A DNA stretch of 64,000 nt from Tolypocladium sp. Sup5 PDA-1. Its lineage: Eukaryota; Ascomycota; Sordariomycetes; Hypocreales; Ophiocordycipitaceae. The position numbers and the translations under genes were made by a program. The notes under the pieces are model-generated. The model was not told the origin of the DNA and ran no database searches. It was given only the letters and a program-made list of their open reading frames with translations. How positions within the stretch are numbered: position 1 is the first letter of the stretch; the number at the start of each line of letters is the position of its first letter. The stretch is taken from assembly GCA_000750105.3 (NCBI GenBank), contig JPHH03000072.1, positions 62,001 through 126,000 on the forward strand, given 5' to 3'. Below, in pieces: positions 53,918 to 64,000 of the stretch.

Positions 53918-54314
53918 ACGAACGGCCTCATTACCCTTTATATTATTGCTTTACATGTTGGAACGCTGTGAAGAGTTGGAAGAGCGCGAGGCTCGGGCTG
54001 TATTCAATGTTACACTACGCTGGAGGGAGGCATTGTAGGGCACTGTTGACATTTCGGCGTCGGCGTTGTGGGCAGGTTACGCACTCGGGATGAGCTTTGC
54101 GGATTGACTGTCTGGAGGGTATACCATTGGTTGTGTTTGTACGAAGTACTCCGTACGGAGTGTATTTATAGCTCCCTGCCTGTCTTGGACAGGGCGAGGA
54201 TCATAGCTAGGTAGCTATCGCGGGTATCAGGTAGACGAATGAGCAAGCGATAATTATATACATGGACGTCCTTTTCATGATCCTTTTCGTGACCCCAGCC
54301 TCGTCGTGCTGCCG
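53918..54314. other. Intergenic between convergent genes
   Basis: Shared 3' region. It contains a dense TACGAAGTA-CTCCGTACGGAGT motif cluster at about 54139-54163. Confidence 0.5.
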
Positions 54315-55867
54315 CTACATGCCCACAAACGGCTCGCGAAACTCAAGCAGGTCGCGCTGGCCGTAAAACTCGCCCGCCACGGTGAGAATCATGTTGAGGG
54401 TGGCGCGCATGTTCATCCGCAGGCGCAGGCGCGCCGCCTCCTGGGGGTCCTCCTCCGGCTGCTCGTTCTCTGCGGCGGCGTCTTCGAGACGGGAAAGGAA
54501 CGCCTTCCTGGCGGCCTCGAGTGACGCGCCGTCGTCTTCCTTGGCCTCGCCTTCTTCCGACTCGGAGGCGAGGTCCATGGCCACGGATTTGTCGTCGCCG
54601 TTGCCCTCGTCGACTTGGCCCTCTTCGTCCTTCTCGCCGCCGGCTTGCTCTTCGGCGACGTCCTCGCCCGTGGACTTTTCTTGTGAAACGACATCTTGAG
54701 CTGGGTCCTTCTGCGGTTCCGAGTCCTCTCCCGCTTCGGCATCAGCCGCGGCCGAATCATCGTCATCGCCGCTGCTGCTGCTCGCATCAACGCCTTCGTT
54801 GACGCCCAGCATGCCATCCTCCAGCTCATCCCTCAGCGCGGCCATCTCCGCGAGGCTCCGTCCCAGCAGCACGGCCCGGCGACCCAGGTCGCGCACCCAG
54901 CCAATATCCGTGTGGTCCATCTCCCACGGGTCCGGCAGCCGGGCGAGGAGCGCCCACAGCCACTGGCTCGTGCGCTCCGAGAGCGTGTATCCGCGGTGGA
55001 GGAACTTGCCGCCAAGCATGACGCGCAGAACGCGCAGCACCGAGTCTTTGGACATGAGCGCGAGCTGCAGCGGGTGCGGATCGGTGGAGCGCAGGGCCTG
55101 GGACCATATCTTGGGCGTGGGTGACTTGCCGCCGAGAGGGGGGGCGAAGGTCGGTCGTGCGCCCGAGATATGTCTCGCTGCATTGGGGGGTATCGTGGTG
55201 TGAAGGGTGCTGCGGAGGCGATGATATCTGCTCAATACTGAGGCACAGTACGCCTCGAGAAGCTCCTTTTCGGGATCGACGTCGCCAGCCTCGCCCTCGA
55301 CGTGGCCGTCTTCTGAGTTGGGCAGGCCCACGTAGGCGCCATCCTCGTAGTATCCTCTCGCGTCGCTGACGCCGTTGGTATCTGTGCTCCGATCGAACGC
55401 TTCGTCGTCGTCGTCGTCGTGTTCGGACTGCAGCTCGGGCGGCAGCTGTGGGCCAATCTGCCGCTTTGGCGCGACGAGCAGATGCGGGATGCCTGTTGCT
55501 TCTAGTCTGTAATACTCACCACATCAGCATCTTCTGCTCGGGGCGGGGCCGCGTTCAGCAAAAGAAGACGGAAAAGAGAGCATAGAGTTCGGATCAGGCT
55601 CGAGGACGCAACTCACCGGACCGATCTCAGATACGCCATGGCGTCGCCGTCGTCCTCAAAGTCGTCCTCCTCGCCAAAGGGGATCGACGAGCCATCTTCG
55701 AGGTTGGAAAAGACGTATTTCTGGCCCCAGGTCGGGTCGATGGCCGAGTGCTGGTGCTGATGGCGCGGCTGGGCGCCCGTGAGCTTCTTTGTGCGCTTCG
55801 GAGGGCTGGGGTCGTCGTCGGTGACTTCGCCCTCGTCGAGGTCGGAGTAGTCTCTCTTGGTAGCCAT
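54315..55867 (-). CDS. Gemin2/SIP1-like snRNP assembly factor
   Basis: Two exons (minus strand), 55867-55617 and 55506-54315, give 480 residues. The N-terminal ~200 residues are polar and include 'DPTWGQKYVFSNLEDGS'. The conserved helical domain contains 'SPTPKIWSQALRSTDPHPLQ', 'LLGRSLAEMAAL' and 'WLWALLARLPDPWEMDHTDI', and the C-terminal helix is 'MNMRATLNMILTVAGEFYGQ' then RDL. This matches Gemin2 (SIP1, yeast Brr1 relative), which holds the Sm proteins during spliceosomal snRNP assembly with SMN. A strongly acidic, Ser/Glu-rich insertion of about 130 residues splits the C-terminal part. It is divergent from GatA over 351 bp. Confidence 0.75.
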
Positions 55868-56218
55868 GGCTGCGCGGCTGCTGTTGCTGCGGCTGTGGTG
55901 GTTGCAAGAGAGGAGGAGGGAGGAGGAGGGAAGGGAGAGTGTGGGCGGAGGGTTGTGTTATTGTCGAGGTCGCAGCATCAGGGGTGCTGGTGGGAGGCTG
56001 GATAATGGCGAATAAAACATTGTCAATGGGATAGTGAAATAACGGCCTGAGGTCATTCAACCTGGAAGTTTAAGGTCGCTGGAGTCCTGGACCCTGGAGC
56101 CTGAGGCGTCGAGTGGCTTGCCAGGGCTAGCGGCACCCCACCCCAGTCCCGCCCTGCTGGGCCTCTAATTAATCCCGATGATTTCCACCACCTCACCCGT
56201 CCCGATCTCCCCAGTTCC
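55868..56218. promoter_or_regulatory. Shared divergent promoter region
   Basis: Lies between the Gemin2-like gene (minus) and the putative start of the amidotransferase gene (plus). It has a GGAGGAGGGA-type purine tract near 55910; no gene was seen. Confidence 0.35.
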
Positions 56219-57951
56219 ATGTCTGCCACCTCAATCTTGCCCGTACCGACTCACGGTCACGGCTGTGGATGGTTCGTTACTGACGATGAGGGCGGCCTGC
56301 GTGCGCCGCGCGGAGATGCACCATCCCAGGATACGGCCACGGCGAGGGGCCCAGCATCGACATCACCACCTCCAGTGTCCTCACCACCGCAGAGCTGCCA
56401 TTCGCGCGGCTCAACCGCACCAGGATCAATGCCGTCGCTGGCAGAGCACGGGCTGCAACCATTTTGTTAATAGCGGTACGCGCGCCTGCTCCGTTGAGTG
56501 CCTTTCTGGCGGTTGAGAGTCCCAGCTGACGACAGACGGACTTCGTCACAGGCAAACTCGAACCGCCAACCTCTCCGGCCCCGCCACTGCTCCCCCGCGC
56601 GAAGCCCTTCCGGCTCGCCGTCAAGGACAACATCGCGACCGCCGACTTCCCCACGCAGTGCGCCTCGCGCCTCCTCCTCGGCCATGCCTCGCCCTTTGAG
56701 GCCACCATCGTGCGGCAGCTGCGCGCCCGCGGCGCCGAGATCGTCGGCAAGACCAACATGGACGAGTTCGGCATGGGCTCGCACTCGACCAACTCGATCC
56801 ACGGGCCCGTCCGCAACCCGCTCTCCGAGCCCGACGACGCCATCTCGGCCGGCGGGAGCTCCGGAGGCAGCGCCGTGGCCGTCATGCTGGACGACGCCGA
56901 CATCGCGCTCGGCACCGACACGGGCGGCTCCATCAGGCTGCCGGCTTCTTACACCGGCGCCATCGGCTACCGCCCCAGCTACGGCATGCTGTCCCGCTTC
57001 GGTGTCTTCCCATATGCCAACTCGCTCGACACGGTCGGGCTGATAGCCAAGGAGGTGTGGCCCATACTCGACCTCCTGGTCGACACGAAGCTGGACGAGG
57101 AGCACGACCCCAACGACCCGACGTCGCTGTCGTCAGCCACCCGCGAGCGGTGCGCGAGGGCCTGCCCCCCGACGCTGCACGACAACTCCCAGCTCACGGT
57201 CGGCATCCCGCTCGAGTACAACATCGCCGAGCTGGACCCCGTGATCCGCAGGACCTGGGCCGCGGCGGCGTCTGCGCTCCAGTCGGTAGGCGTCAACATC
57301 GTGCCCGTGTCCCTGCCGTCGACCAAGGAAGCGCTCTGTGCATACTACCTCCTCGCCGCCGCCGAGGCCTCTTCCAACCTCGCCAAGTACGACGGCGTGC
57401 GGTACGGCGTGCGCGGCAGTCAAGGCGACGCTTCCGGGGATACGCTCTACTCGGACACCCGCGGCGCCGGGTTTGGCGACGAGGTTAAGCGTCGCATCCT
57501 GCTGGGCACGTATAGCCTCAGCTCTGAGGCCATGGACAACTACTTCATCCAGGCGCAAAAGGTACGGCGCATCATCCGGCGCGACTTTGACCGCGTCTTC
57601 CGGCTGGCGAGCCCGCTGTACGAGCCCGCGCAGTTCGACCTCAGCGACATGGCCGCCGACACGGGGCTCGAGGACAAGCGCGGCCCCGCGCAGGTCGACT
57701 TTTTGCTCTCGCCGACGACGCCGTCGTTCCCGCCGCGGCTGAGCGACGTGCTGCAGAAGAGCAGCCTGGACGCGTACATGAACGACGTCTTCACCGTGCC
57801 GGCGAGCCTGGCGGGGCTGCCGGCCGTGAGCCTGCCCGCGCGGACGGGCGAGAGCCGGCTGCCCGTGGGGCTGCAGCTGATCGGGCAGTACTGGGACGAC
57901 AAGCGGGTGCTGGGCATGGCGGAGCGGCTCAAGGCATTAATGGCAGCGTAG
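56219..57951 (+). CDS. HER2: Mitochondrial Glu-tRNA(Gln) amidotransferase subunit A
   Basis: The second half is certain: an amidase-signature enzyme with catalytic Lys in 'FRLAVKDNIATADFPTQCAS', 'GKTNMDEFGMGSHSTNS', the Gly/Ser-rich loop 'ISAGGSSGGSAVAVML' then 'GTDTGGSIRLPASYTG' (Ser-cisSer-Lys triad), ending near 'PVGLQLIGQYWDD'. The N terminus is not settled. Codon use favours the frame reading 'TTAELPFARLNRTRINAV', ending at a GTACGC donor (56476) and joining an AG at 56535, but that frame has no ATG. An upstream exon from the ATG at 56219 is one solution. Another is an ATG at 56286 in a different frame, joining at 56552. Gln-tRNA is made from Glu-tRNA in mitochondria by this complex. Confidence 0.88.
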
Positions 57952-58451
57952 ATGAGCGATAGAAGGGAGGAGGGACACTGCATATAGAGGGACGCGAAGC
58001 GATCATGCATACAAGTATAGTGCTATTTGGTTGGCAACTGACGCTAGCATGCGGAATATTTTGCATAATATCGAGACTGCATCATTGGCTGAGACGCTGA
58101 TCCCGGACTGCTCTCCATCTGGAAGCGGCATGGCCTGAATCTGGTGGAACCGTAGACACGGCTTGTGTCTAGCGGAGGCGTGTCTGTCGTGTAGCCTTCC
58201 TGTTCAACGGGGGCCTTTCAGGCGGTATGCCCTTTGTGAGCGTCTGCCTCGGCGACTGGCGGTTTATGCGTGGGTGCCGCGTTCAGTTGTGCTCGTTGGA
58301 CGGCGTAAGCTGGCTGGTCCTGGAGTGACCATTCGGGGGGGCTGGGATGCTCGTTGCCGTGCTCTGGGTATCAATGGCCATCTGCTGTCGTTGGCGAGTC
58401 GTCCAATATCTGGGCCGTCGTGATCTGTATCCGTGGATATCGAATGTGAGC
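57952..58451. other. Intergenic between convergent genes
   Basis: Shared 3' region of the GatA and Prp38 genes. No gene was seen. Confidence 0.5.
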
Positions 58452-59234
58452 TCAGGGCGACCGTGACCGCGACCGTGACCGTGATCGGCTGCGACTCCGT
58501 TCTCCTTCTCCTTCTCGCTCATCCACGTCCATCCCCTCCCTCTCCGACACCTCGCCCTCCTCCTCTCCCTCCCCATTCCGCCTCTCGTCATCATCATCCC
58601 CCCCTTCCTCCTCGAGCAAGTCCTCCAAGTCCCCCAGTGGACTCACCCTCGGCTCCAAAATCTCCAAGTCCTCGAGAATCTCCCTCTTGGGCATCTTCCA
58701 CAGGCTCGTCGCACACACCCTGTCCGCCGTCAACAGCTCATCCACAAACTCGTCCACGTACGTCAGCCGCACGCCCTGCCGTCCCCGCCGCCGCAGCTTC
58801 CGCCGGTCCTCGAGGAACGGCTCCAGCGCCTCGTGCACGTCCTTGGCCTGCCGCGTCAGCCGCACGTAGAAGCACGCCAGCGCGCGCAGGTACTTGAACG
58901 CCTCGCCCCCGTAGGCCATGTACTCGTGCAGGACGGCGTCGCTGGGGCTGAGCTCGAGCAGCTTGAAGGCGAGGCACAGGAAGGGGCTGGGCTTCTGGGT
59001 GGCGCCGTGGGTGCCGCCGATGAAGGAGACGTGCTCGACGACGCGGTCCACGATGTCGGCCTCGTTGAGCGCGAAGCACTGCTCCTTGTAGAAGTAGCTG
59101 TCGACGATGCGGTCCTTGACGGCCTTTTCCATGATGGTCGCGGGGTTGAGGCCGTTGGGGGCGAGGGCGGCCGAGGAGCCGCGCTCGTCGAGGAAGCGCC
59201 GCGCGTCGGCGCGGACGACGTCGGATTTGGACAT
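58452..59234 (-). CDS. PRP38: Pre-mRNA splicing factor Prp38
   Basis: Intronless, 260 residues, ATG at 59232-59234. The Prp38 domain spans about residues 20-190, with 'LNPATIMEKAVKDRIVDSYF', 'QCFALNEADIVDRVVEHVSF', 'PSPFLCLAFKLLELSPSDAV', 'YMAYGGEAFKYLRALACFYV' and 'LTYVDEFVDELLTADRVC'. Prp38 joins the tri-snRNP and is needed for spliceosome activation. The tail is acidic and ends in a run of seven Arg-Ser dipeptides, a typical RS domain; yeast Prp38 lacks such a tail, while animal and many fungal homologues have one. It is divergent from the gene at 59535 over 300 bp. Confidence 0.93.
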   Translation of the reverse strand: MSKSDVVRADARRFLDERGSSAALAPNGLNPATIMEKAVKDRIVDSYFYKEQCFALNEADIVDRVVEHVSFIGGTHGATQKPSPFLCLAFKLLELSPSDAVLHEYMAYGGEAFKYLRALACFYVRLTRQAKDVHEALEPFLEDRRKLRRRGRQGVRLTYVDEFVDELLTADRVCATSLWKMPKREILEDLEILEPRVSPLGDLEDLLEEEGGDDDDERRNGEGEEEGEVSEREGMDVDEREGEGERSRSRSRSRSRSRSP

Positions 59235-59534
59235 GCTGGCGGTGTGTGGGAGATTGCCGTGGGAGGTTGAGGATGATGTCGATGGTGGGGGCTGGCGACA
59301 TGGAGCTCTAGGTAGGCGTGGTGTTGAAAAGTTCCGACAGGGAAGCTGTGCGATAAGATTGTTGCTGTGCCAACAAAGTCAACAGCTCATCCCAGCCTGT
59401 GACGTGCATGACGAGATGACGCTCGCCAATGCGCTTCAGGTCTTCGGTTCAAATCGATAATCACTCTCAGCTAGACGAAACATCTCTATTTCATAAAACC
59501 AATGGTATTTTGATCATCCGCTCCCGCCGTCACC

Positions 59535-60176
59535 ATGCGCAAGGCAGTGCTCACCTCGTCCGACGTGTCGGTCCTGGCCTCCATGGCCATCGGTAAGTTA
59601 CTTTCTGCCTTGCGCCCAGCGTCCGCATTCCATCAAACGCCTCCCAGCACTGACGCTTTAACCTTCGCAGTAATCCTCTGCACGCTCGCCCTCTTCCTCA
59701 GCGGCTACGCCATCCAGCAGCGCACCCTGCGCGACCTCCGCCAGGCCATCCGCCCGCGCCAGTCGCGCCCCTCGCCGCAGGCCCACCTCCCGGACCGCTT
59801 CCGCATGACGACCACGGAGCTCGAGGACGGGACGGTGGTGTTTGCCGAGAGCGAGGCGGACAAGGAGGCCAAGGAGATTCGGGAAATGGTCGCCGAAGCA
59901 GCGCAGGCGCCGCCCTTGCAGGACAGGGACGACGAGCCCCCGGAAGCGGCAGCGCCGGCGGCCCAAGACGGCGGCGTCTCCGAGAAGCAACTCGCCCTCA
60001 TCGAGCACCTCAGGGCGCAGGTCGCGGCCAAGTCCTGGGGCGTCGAGCACCCGGACCCGCAGAGCAAGAGCCGCATCCCCGTGACGCGGGCGGAGCGCCG
60101 GCGGCTGATTAAAGAGGAGATTCGGCGGCTGGCGCAGGCGGACCAGCCGGTGTACTACCAGCGGCGGCTGTGGTAG
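59535..60176 (+). CDS. Small single-pass membrane protein, unknown function
   Basis: Two exons, 59535-59592 and 59671-60176, give 187 residues. The intron (GTAAGT...CGCAG) is 78 nt and free of in-frame stops, so retention would add 26 residues. Splicing joins 'LASMA' to 'IVILCTLALFLSGYAIQ', building one transmembrane helix at about residues 15-36. The rest is polar and probably coiled coil: 'EADKEAKEIREMVAEAAQ', 'SEKQLALIEHLRAQVAA', ending with a basic 'RAERRRLIKEEIRRLAQ' and 'PVYYQRRLW'. The layout suggests a mitochondrial or ER membrane protein; no family is recognised. Confidence 0.75.
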   Translation: MRKAVLTSSDVSVLASMAIGKLLSALRPASAFHQTPPSTDALTFAVILCTLALFLSGYAIQQRTLRDLRQAIRPRQSRPSPQAHLPDRFRMTTTELEDGTVVFAESEADKEAKEIREMVAEAAQAPPLQDRDDEPPEAAAPAAQDGGVSEKQLALIEHLRAQVAAKSWGVEHPDPQSKSRIPVTRAERRRLIKEEIRRLAQADQPVYYQRRLW

Positions 60177-61844
60177 ACGCTGTAGGTTTCAGGGACAGAT
60201 GACTACGTGGGAGCGGGATGGTTGTGTTCGGGTTGCTGGCGTTTATGGATATACTTTGTACAGATTGTATACTTGGTGTGGAATATGGTGGGTAAATGCA
60301 CGTATGAATGGCATGGGTTCCTGGGATATCTGGATTTGGAGGCTTTATCGACCGGTATATAGGGTAAATGAAGCGATATGGTACTCTCCCAAGATGTCAC
60401 TCCCAAGTAGGGTATGCCATAGTTAACTTCACGGCACTCTTAACAGCGGGCCAGACAGTCTACGACTCATACCGCCCGCAACTTACACGCACAAGCCCCC
60501 CACGGGCCAGCCGCCATGCGCAGACTCTACAACAAACTCGGTCAAGCCGGTGTAGAAGCACTCAGTCGGAAGGACACGGCAGTCTCACAACGACAGGTCG
60601 TGCAAGTCGCCCGACACATGCGGACCAGGTGACCCGACGATGTTCCTCCCCAGCAGAGACACCCGACACATCTCGCTACAGCATGTGATCATCCTCTCCC
60701 TTGCCCGGCGAAACTCCCCCCTCCGTCAAGCGGACCTGCATCCTCACCGCCAAAGGAAAAGAAACCGTACCTATCCAGTCAGGCACAGAGCACGCACCCC
60801 GTCCGAACACGCCCGCATTCCAGCCCCAAGGCAATTAAACACCGCGTCGTCACTTCACGCATCCCCCACCGCGTCGTGAGCACGCCCGCCCACATTCCTC
60901 GCCTCCCTGCCGTCGTCATTCCTCAAGACACATCCCTGCCACGTGGGGATCCCGGTCGTTCCCAGAAGCGCCCAGGGGGTGGCGAAAAACGCACGCGCTT
61001 CATCCCGTCAGGGGTGCTTGCTGCCTTGCTGTCCTCTGCCTCGGGACTTTTTTTCCGTCTCTGGTGAAGTCACGGGTATGACGTGCCCTCGAGTCAGGTA
61101 CGCAAATAGACGTACTCGTACAGGAATAGTCCGTAGGCCTAGACCAAATATTACGAGCCCATCGTATCCCGCCGCGCCAAGCGCTGACTCTCGGGCAGGC
61201 TTCTTGGCTTCTACGAGACGGACGGACTACCTCCACCGAGGTTAGCAGCACCAACAAAAAAAAAAAAAAAAAAAAAAAAGGGCCCAAGGCCCGTCCGCAG
61301 CCTGTCTATTTTCAGGGTCCAGGGCAGCGCCGAGGCCGACCGCCAGCTGCCGAGGCGGTGGACCCGCCATGGGCTGGAAATTACATCAGTCGCCAAGACC
61401 ACACGATTTCACTCTAGTCCGTAGGCTGGCATCATTTCAGCTCACGATGCAGGAAAAATCAGAAAATGAGAAGAAAAATTGTTGAGACCCAAGTGGGGGT
61501 GCTCTGCGCGTGTAAATTTGCTTTGTGGTATCGAGTAAGGTATGAGAGACGAAGTAGTGATGTGTGGTAGACAGTATCCGTAGTAAGAATGATTAAGTGA
61601 TGGTGGTGAAGGTAGTCCAATCTTTCCCTCGTCGCAACGTGCCGTTGCGTGGTATATGGTATGCATGTAATCATGTGCGCCTCCCGAAAAGTCCCAATAA
61701 TTGCCGTGAAAAAGAAACCCAACGCTTGAAAGTGACAGCCGACATGAAACCCCGTTCATGCGCGTTCGTAAGAGAGAACAACGTAGACAAGAAAGTAGTG
61801 AAAAAGAATAAGTGGAAGTAGGTAGTCCAAGGAGGCGGGCGAGG
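60177..61844. other. Long intergenic stretch with A24 run
   Basis: About 1.7 kb with no supported gene. The strand-wise notable feature is a run of 24 A at 61256-61279, which could be the tail of a retroposed sequence, though no coding or target-site duplication was identified. Confidence 0.5.
61256..61279 (+). repeat. A24 homopolymer
   Basis: Twenty-four consecutive A residues, followed by GGGCCC. Confidence 0.9.
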
Positions 61845-62606
61845 CTAGAAGACGCCCCCATCGCCGCTCATGTCCTCCTCGTGGAAGACGATGCCGCGCC
61901 GCTTCCACCCGCCGCGCTTGATAAACTCCTCGAGGCTGTCGAGCGTCTTCATGGGCGGGCGCTTGGGCAGCGCGGTCGCGCGCTTGTAGCTGAAGTTGGG
62001 CATGGACGAGTGGCTGGGCTGCTGGAACGAGTACCCGCCGTCTTCGCCGCCGTCGTCGTCGCCGTCGGGGGACATGATGCTGGCCGCCGGCGTGAGCTGC
62101 TCGAGCGTGTGGACGGTGGATTCGGACCAGCGCGAGCGTGGCAGCTGGGGCCGCTTGGTGATTTGCTGGAAGAAGTAGTCCTGCGGCTCTGTCCGGTCGT
62201 GGCCGGCGTGATCCATGGGACTCGCGTGCGGCGGCAGCTCCTCCTTGCCCTCGTACCCGTACTCGCCCGCGCCGGCAAAGTAGCCATCGTCGGATTCATC
62301 GTCGTCGTCGAAAAAGGTCGCCGCCGCCTCGAACCGCCGCCGCTCGGGACTCAGCAGCGGGCGGTCGTGCAACCGCGGCGGGGGCTGGAAGGTTGGGTGC
62401 AGGCTGAGGGGGTCGAAGCTGGCGGTGGTGCGGCTCGAGAGCGGCGCGCGGGCGGTGGACGTGGAGGCGGCGGAGGATGAGGATGAGGAGGAGAGCGAGC
62501 AGCCCGAGGAGAGGGAGCAGCCGGAGAAGGAGACCTTGCGGATGTGCAGGTCGCGGGGCTTGGGCGACTTGCGCCGTTGGCTGAAGCTGTGGCCGAGGAC
62601 GTGCAT
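61845..62606 (-). CDS. Disordered protein, unknown function
   Basis: Intronless, 253 residues, ATG at 62604-62606, with a TATAAAGA about 95 bp upstream. The N terminus is basic ('SFSQRRKSPKPRDLHIRKVS') and is followed by a Ser-rich low-complexity region. A central acidic patch has 'FFDDDDESDDGYFAG' near residues 98-112. The C terminus looks conserved: 'SMPNFSYKRATALPKRPPMK', 'LDSLEEFIKRGGWKRRGIVF', then HEED. Many Ser-Pro and Thr-Pro sites suggest phosphorylation. No enzyme domain, signal peptide or membrane segment is present. I recognise the C-terminal pattern as conserved in ascomycete hypothetical proteins but cannot name a function. Confidence 0.75.
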   Translation of the reverse strand: MHVLGHSFSQRRKSPKPRDLHIRKVSFSGCSLSSGCSLSSSSSSSAASTSTARAPLSSRTTASFDPLSLHPTFQPPPRLHDRPLLSPERRRFEAAATFFDDDDESDDGYFAGAGEYGYEGKEELPPHASPMDHAGHDRTEPQDYFFQQITKRPQLPRSRWSESTVHTLEQLTPAASIMSPDGDDDGGEDGGYSFQQPSHSSMPNFSYKRATALPKRPPMKTLDSLEEFIKRGGWKRRGIVFHEEDMSGDGGVF

Positions 62607-64000
62607 TGTGGTGATGGAGTGTGCGTGTAGAATAGTCGGCAGGAATTGCCTCTCACTGATGGAGAGTGAAAGCCGGTTGAATATCGTGGTGCTGTCTCTT
62701 TATATCGAGCGTGTGAGCCGAGTCTGCCGGGTGCCGGCTCGTCCGGTGCGTCGTCAATGTACACTCCGTTGTGTAAGCGTGTAAGTGGGCGAGAGTGAGC
62801 GTGAGTGTGTCGTAGCCAAGGCGGGGCTCGCGTGTTTATAAACGAGCGTCTGGATGATATGATGATGGGACGAGGAGGGAGGCTTGACGGAGCTTGGGTG
62901 TTATCAGTACCGGAGCCGGGCGGAGCTGGTGGTTCACGGTGGTGGGCGGGCAACTTGATATATGCAGCCACTGGCCGCCGGATGCAATACGTACTCGGGC
63001 TGGTGGTGGAGGCGTCACTTGTGTGGTGGAGGTGGAGGCGTGAGGACGGATCCGGACTGATGAGGCTCACACCCCCCGTCGTCACTCACCAACTCCGCCA
63101 CAGGGCGTTGGACTAGCAGCTGTCCCGGGTACGGACGAAGCCACGTCCGGATGAATGCATGCGCTGGACAGTTGCGGCGGTGACTGACGAACTGCTTGCC
63201 GGCTGAAACAAGACAGGTCAACACCCCCACATCCCGCGCACCGGGGCAGCGCCATCTCAGCCCAGGTCAGCCATCATTCGGAGCTCACTCGCGCAGTTCC
63301 CCAGGCGTGCATGGAGACGGTGGATTGGTGGACGATGATGAGCGAAACGAGACAAGCTGGCAAAAGGGCGGCGGCCGGCGCGGGGCCCGATCAGTGATCA
63401 CACCCACCTAGCGATGATCAGAGCCACACCACCAAGGCCTTCCAAGGCCCAGCGTGTCCACGAGTCACACTCTCTCGTACGAGGATGCCAAGCCTAGCAG
63501 CGGCGGGAGCAGAAAAAACGAGGAGATCACAGCTGGGCCACCCCTGTCGCCCAGGCCAGCTAGCTCTCGTAGTCGCCGTAGGGCCCTCGGTAACGAGCGA
63601 ATGGCCAGAGCGAGATGGCTCTGCGAAGCTGGCAGCGTGATCTTGGCCGAGTCGGTTCGAAACGTGCTTCGTACTCGGCGCAAACGACGACGTCATGAAC
63701 CGTCCATCCCATCCGGAATCGATCGTCCACCTCCCCCCTCGACCCGCTCGCGCTGCTGCACGCACTTTGTGACCTCGGCGATGGGCGGTGTCGACGTGTC
63801 GCAACATCTAATCTGCCACCGCGGAAGAGGTGTCTGGTCTCACGCCGCGCGAGTGCCGTGAGTGTTGCGGTGCCTGACCAGCTGGCGCGTGCGTGTCTCT
63901 GTTCTGTGCCTGTGCCTGGATCGATGGGCGGTGGGGGAGGGAGTGAGGGTGAGGTGTGTCTCGTGGGCGGGGTTTGCTTTTTTGGTCGGTGTGGGACTGT
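62607..64000. other. Intergenic, no gene seen
   Basis: 5' flank of the disordered-protein gene to the end of the window. Only random-looking frames are present on both strands. The final ~150 bp is G/T-rich, perhaps the leader of a gene beyond the window. Confidence 0.5.

Noticed and set aside
58190..58235. Possible third copy of the 'aacgggggc' repeat
   Set aside because: Only the short core and a few flanking bases match; too little to separate from chance.
59440..59465. tRNA B-box-like GGTTCAAATC
   Set aside because: There is no matching A box or cloverleaf upstream.

Overview
This window looks like nuclear DNA from a filamentous ascomycete, most likely a Sordariomycete; Hypocreales is a guess. 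The genes have short GT-AG introns (mostly 50-110 nt) and C/G-ending codons. The conserved part holds eukaryotic housekeeping genes typical of ascomycetes: Nup53, Ivy1, Prp38, a Gemin2-like protein, mitochondrial GatA, eS27 and a Spd1/Dif1-type ribonucleotide reductase inhibitor. I found no tRNA, rRNA, CRISPR array or intact transposon. All similarity statements come from reading the sequence and from family knowledge; no database search was run.

Positions 1-28.5 kb form a gene-poor accessory region with long empty spacers. It carries a bacterial-looking multidomain hydrolase-like protein, a TPR protein, a secreted GH125 alpha-1,6-mannosidase with ten exons, a PAN-like membrane protein, a decayed membrane-protein gene, a GH79 glycosidase, and a secreted protein resembling a bacterial solute-binding protein. 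Within it, 10.2-17.2 kb is an all-minus-strand island of four genes: a 669-residue protein with four 75-residue repeats and a glycine-zipper segment, a DUF7079-like protein, and two tandem paralogues of an unrecognised family of about 200 residues. A broken inverted copy of the DUF7079 gene lies between them. This island is my best candidate for an undescribed system. Several accessory genes have TATA boxes about 80-115 bp before the start codon.

Positions 29-42.9 kb carry RNA 3'-phosphate cyclase, a LigB-type dioxygenase, a full ABCC transporter, Nup53, Ivy1 and an acyl-protein thioesterase. After an empty gap (43-45.9 kb), 45.9-62.6 kb is dense and conserved: GAR transformylase (Ade8-type), an LRR protein, phosducin-like protein 2, eS27, the RNR inhibitor, the Gemin2-like protein, GatA, Prp38, a small membrane protein and a disordered protein. 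Neighbours here are often divergent over 300-530 bp (PhLP2/eS27, Gemin2/GatA, Prp38/small membrane protein) or convergent over 70-500 bp.

Diverged repeat remnants and short TACGAAGTA / TACTCCGTA palindromes are scattered mainly through the spacers. Exon boundaries were read by eye from splice consensus plus reading-frame continuity, so individual junctions may be off by a few bases.
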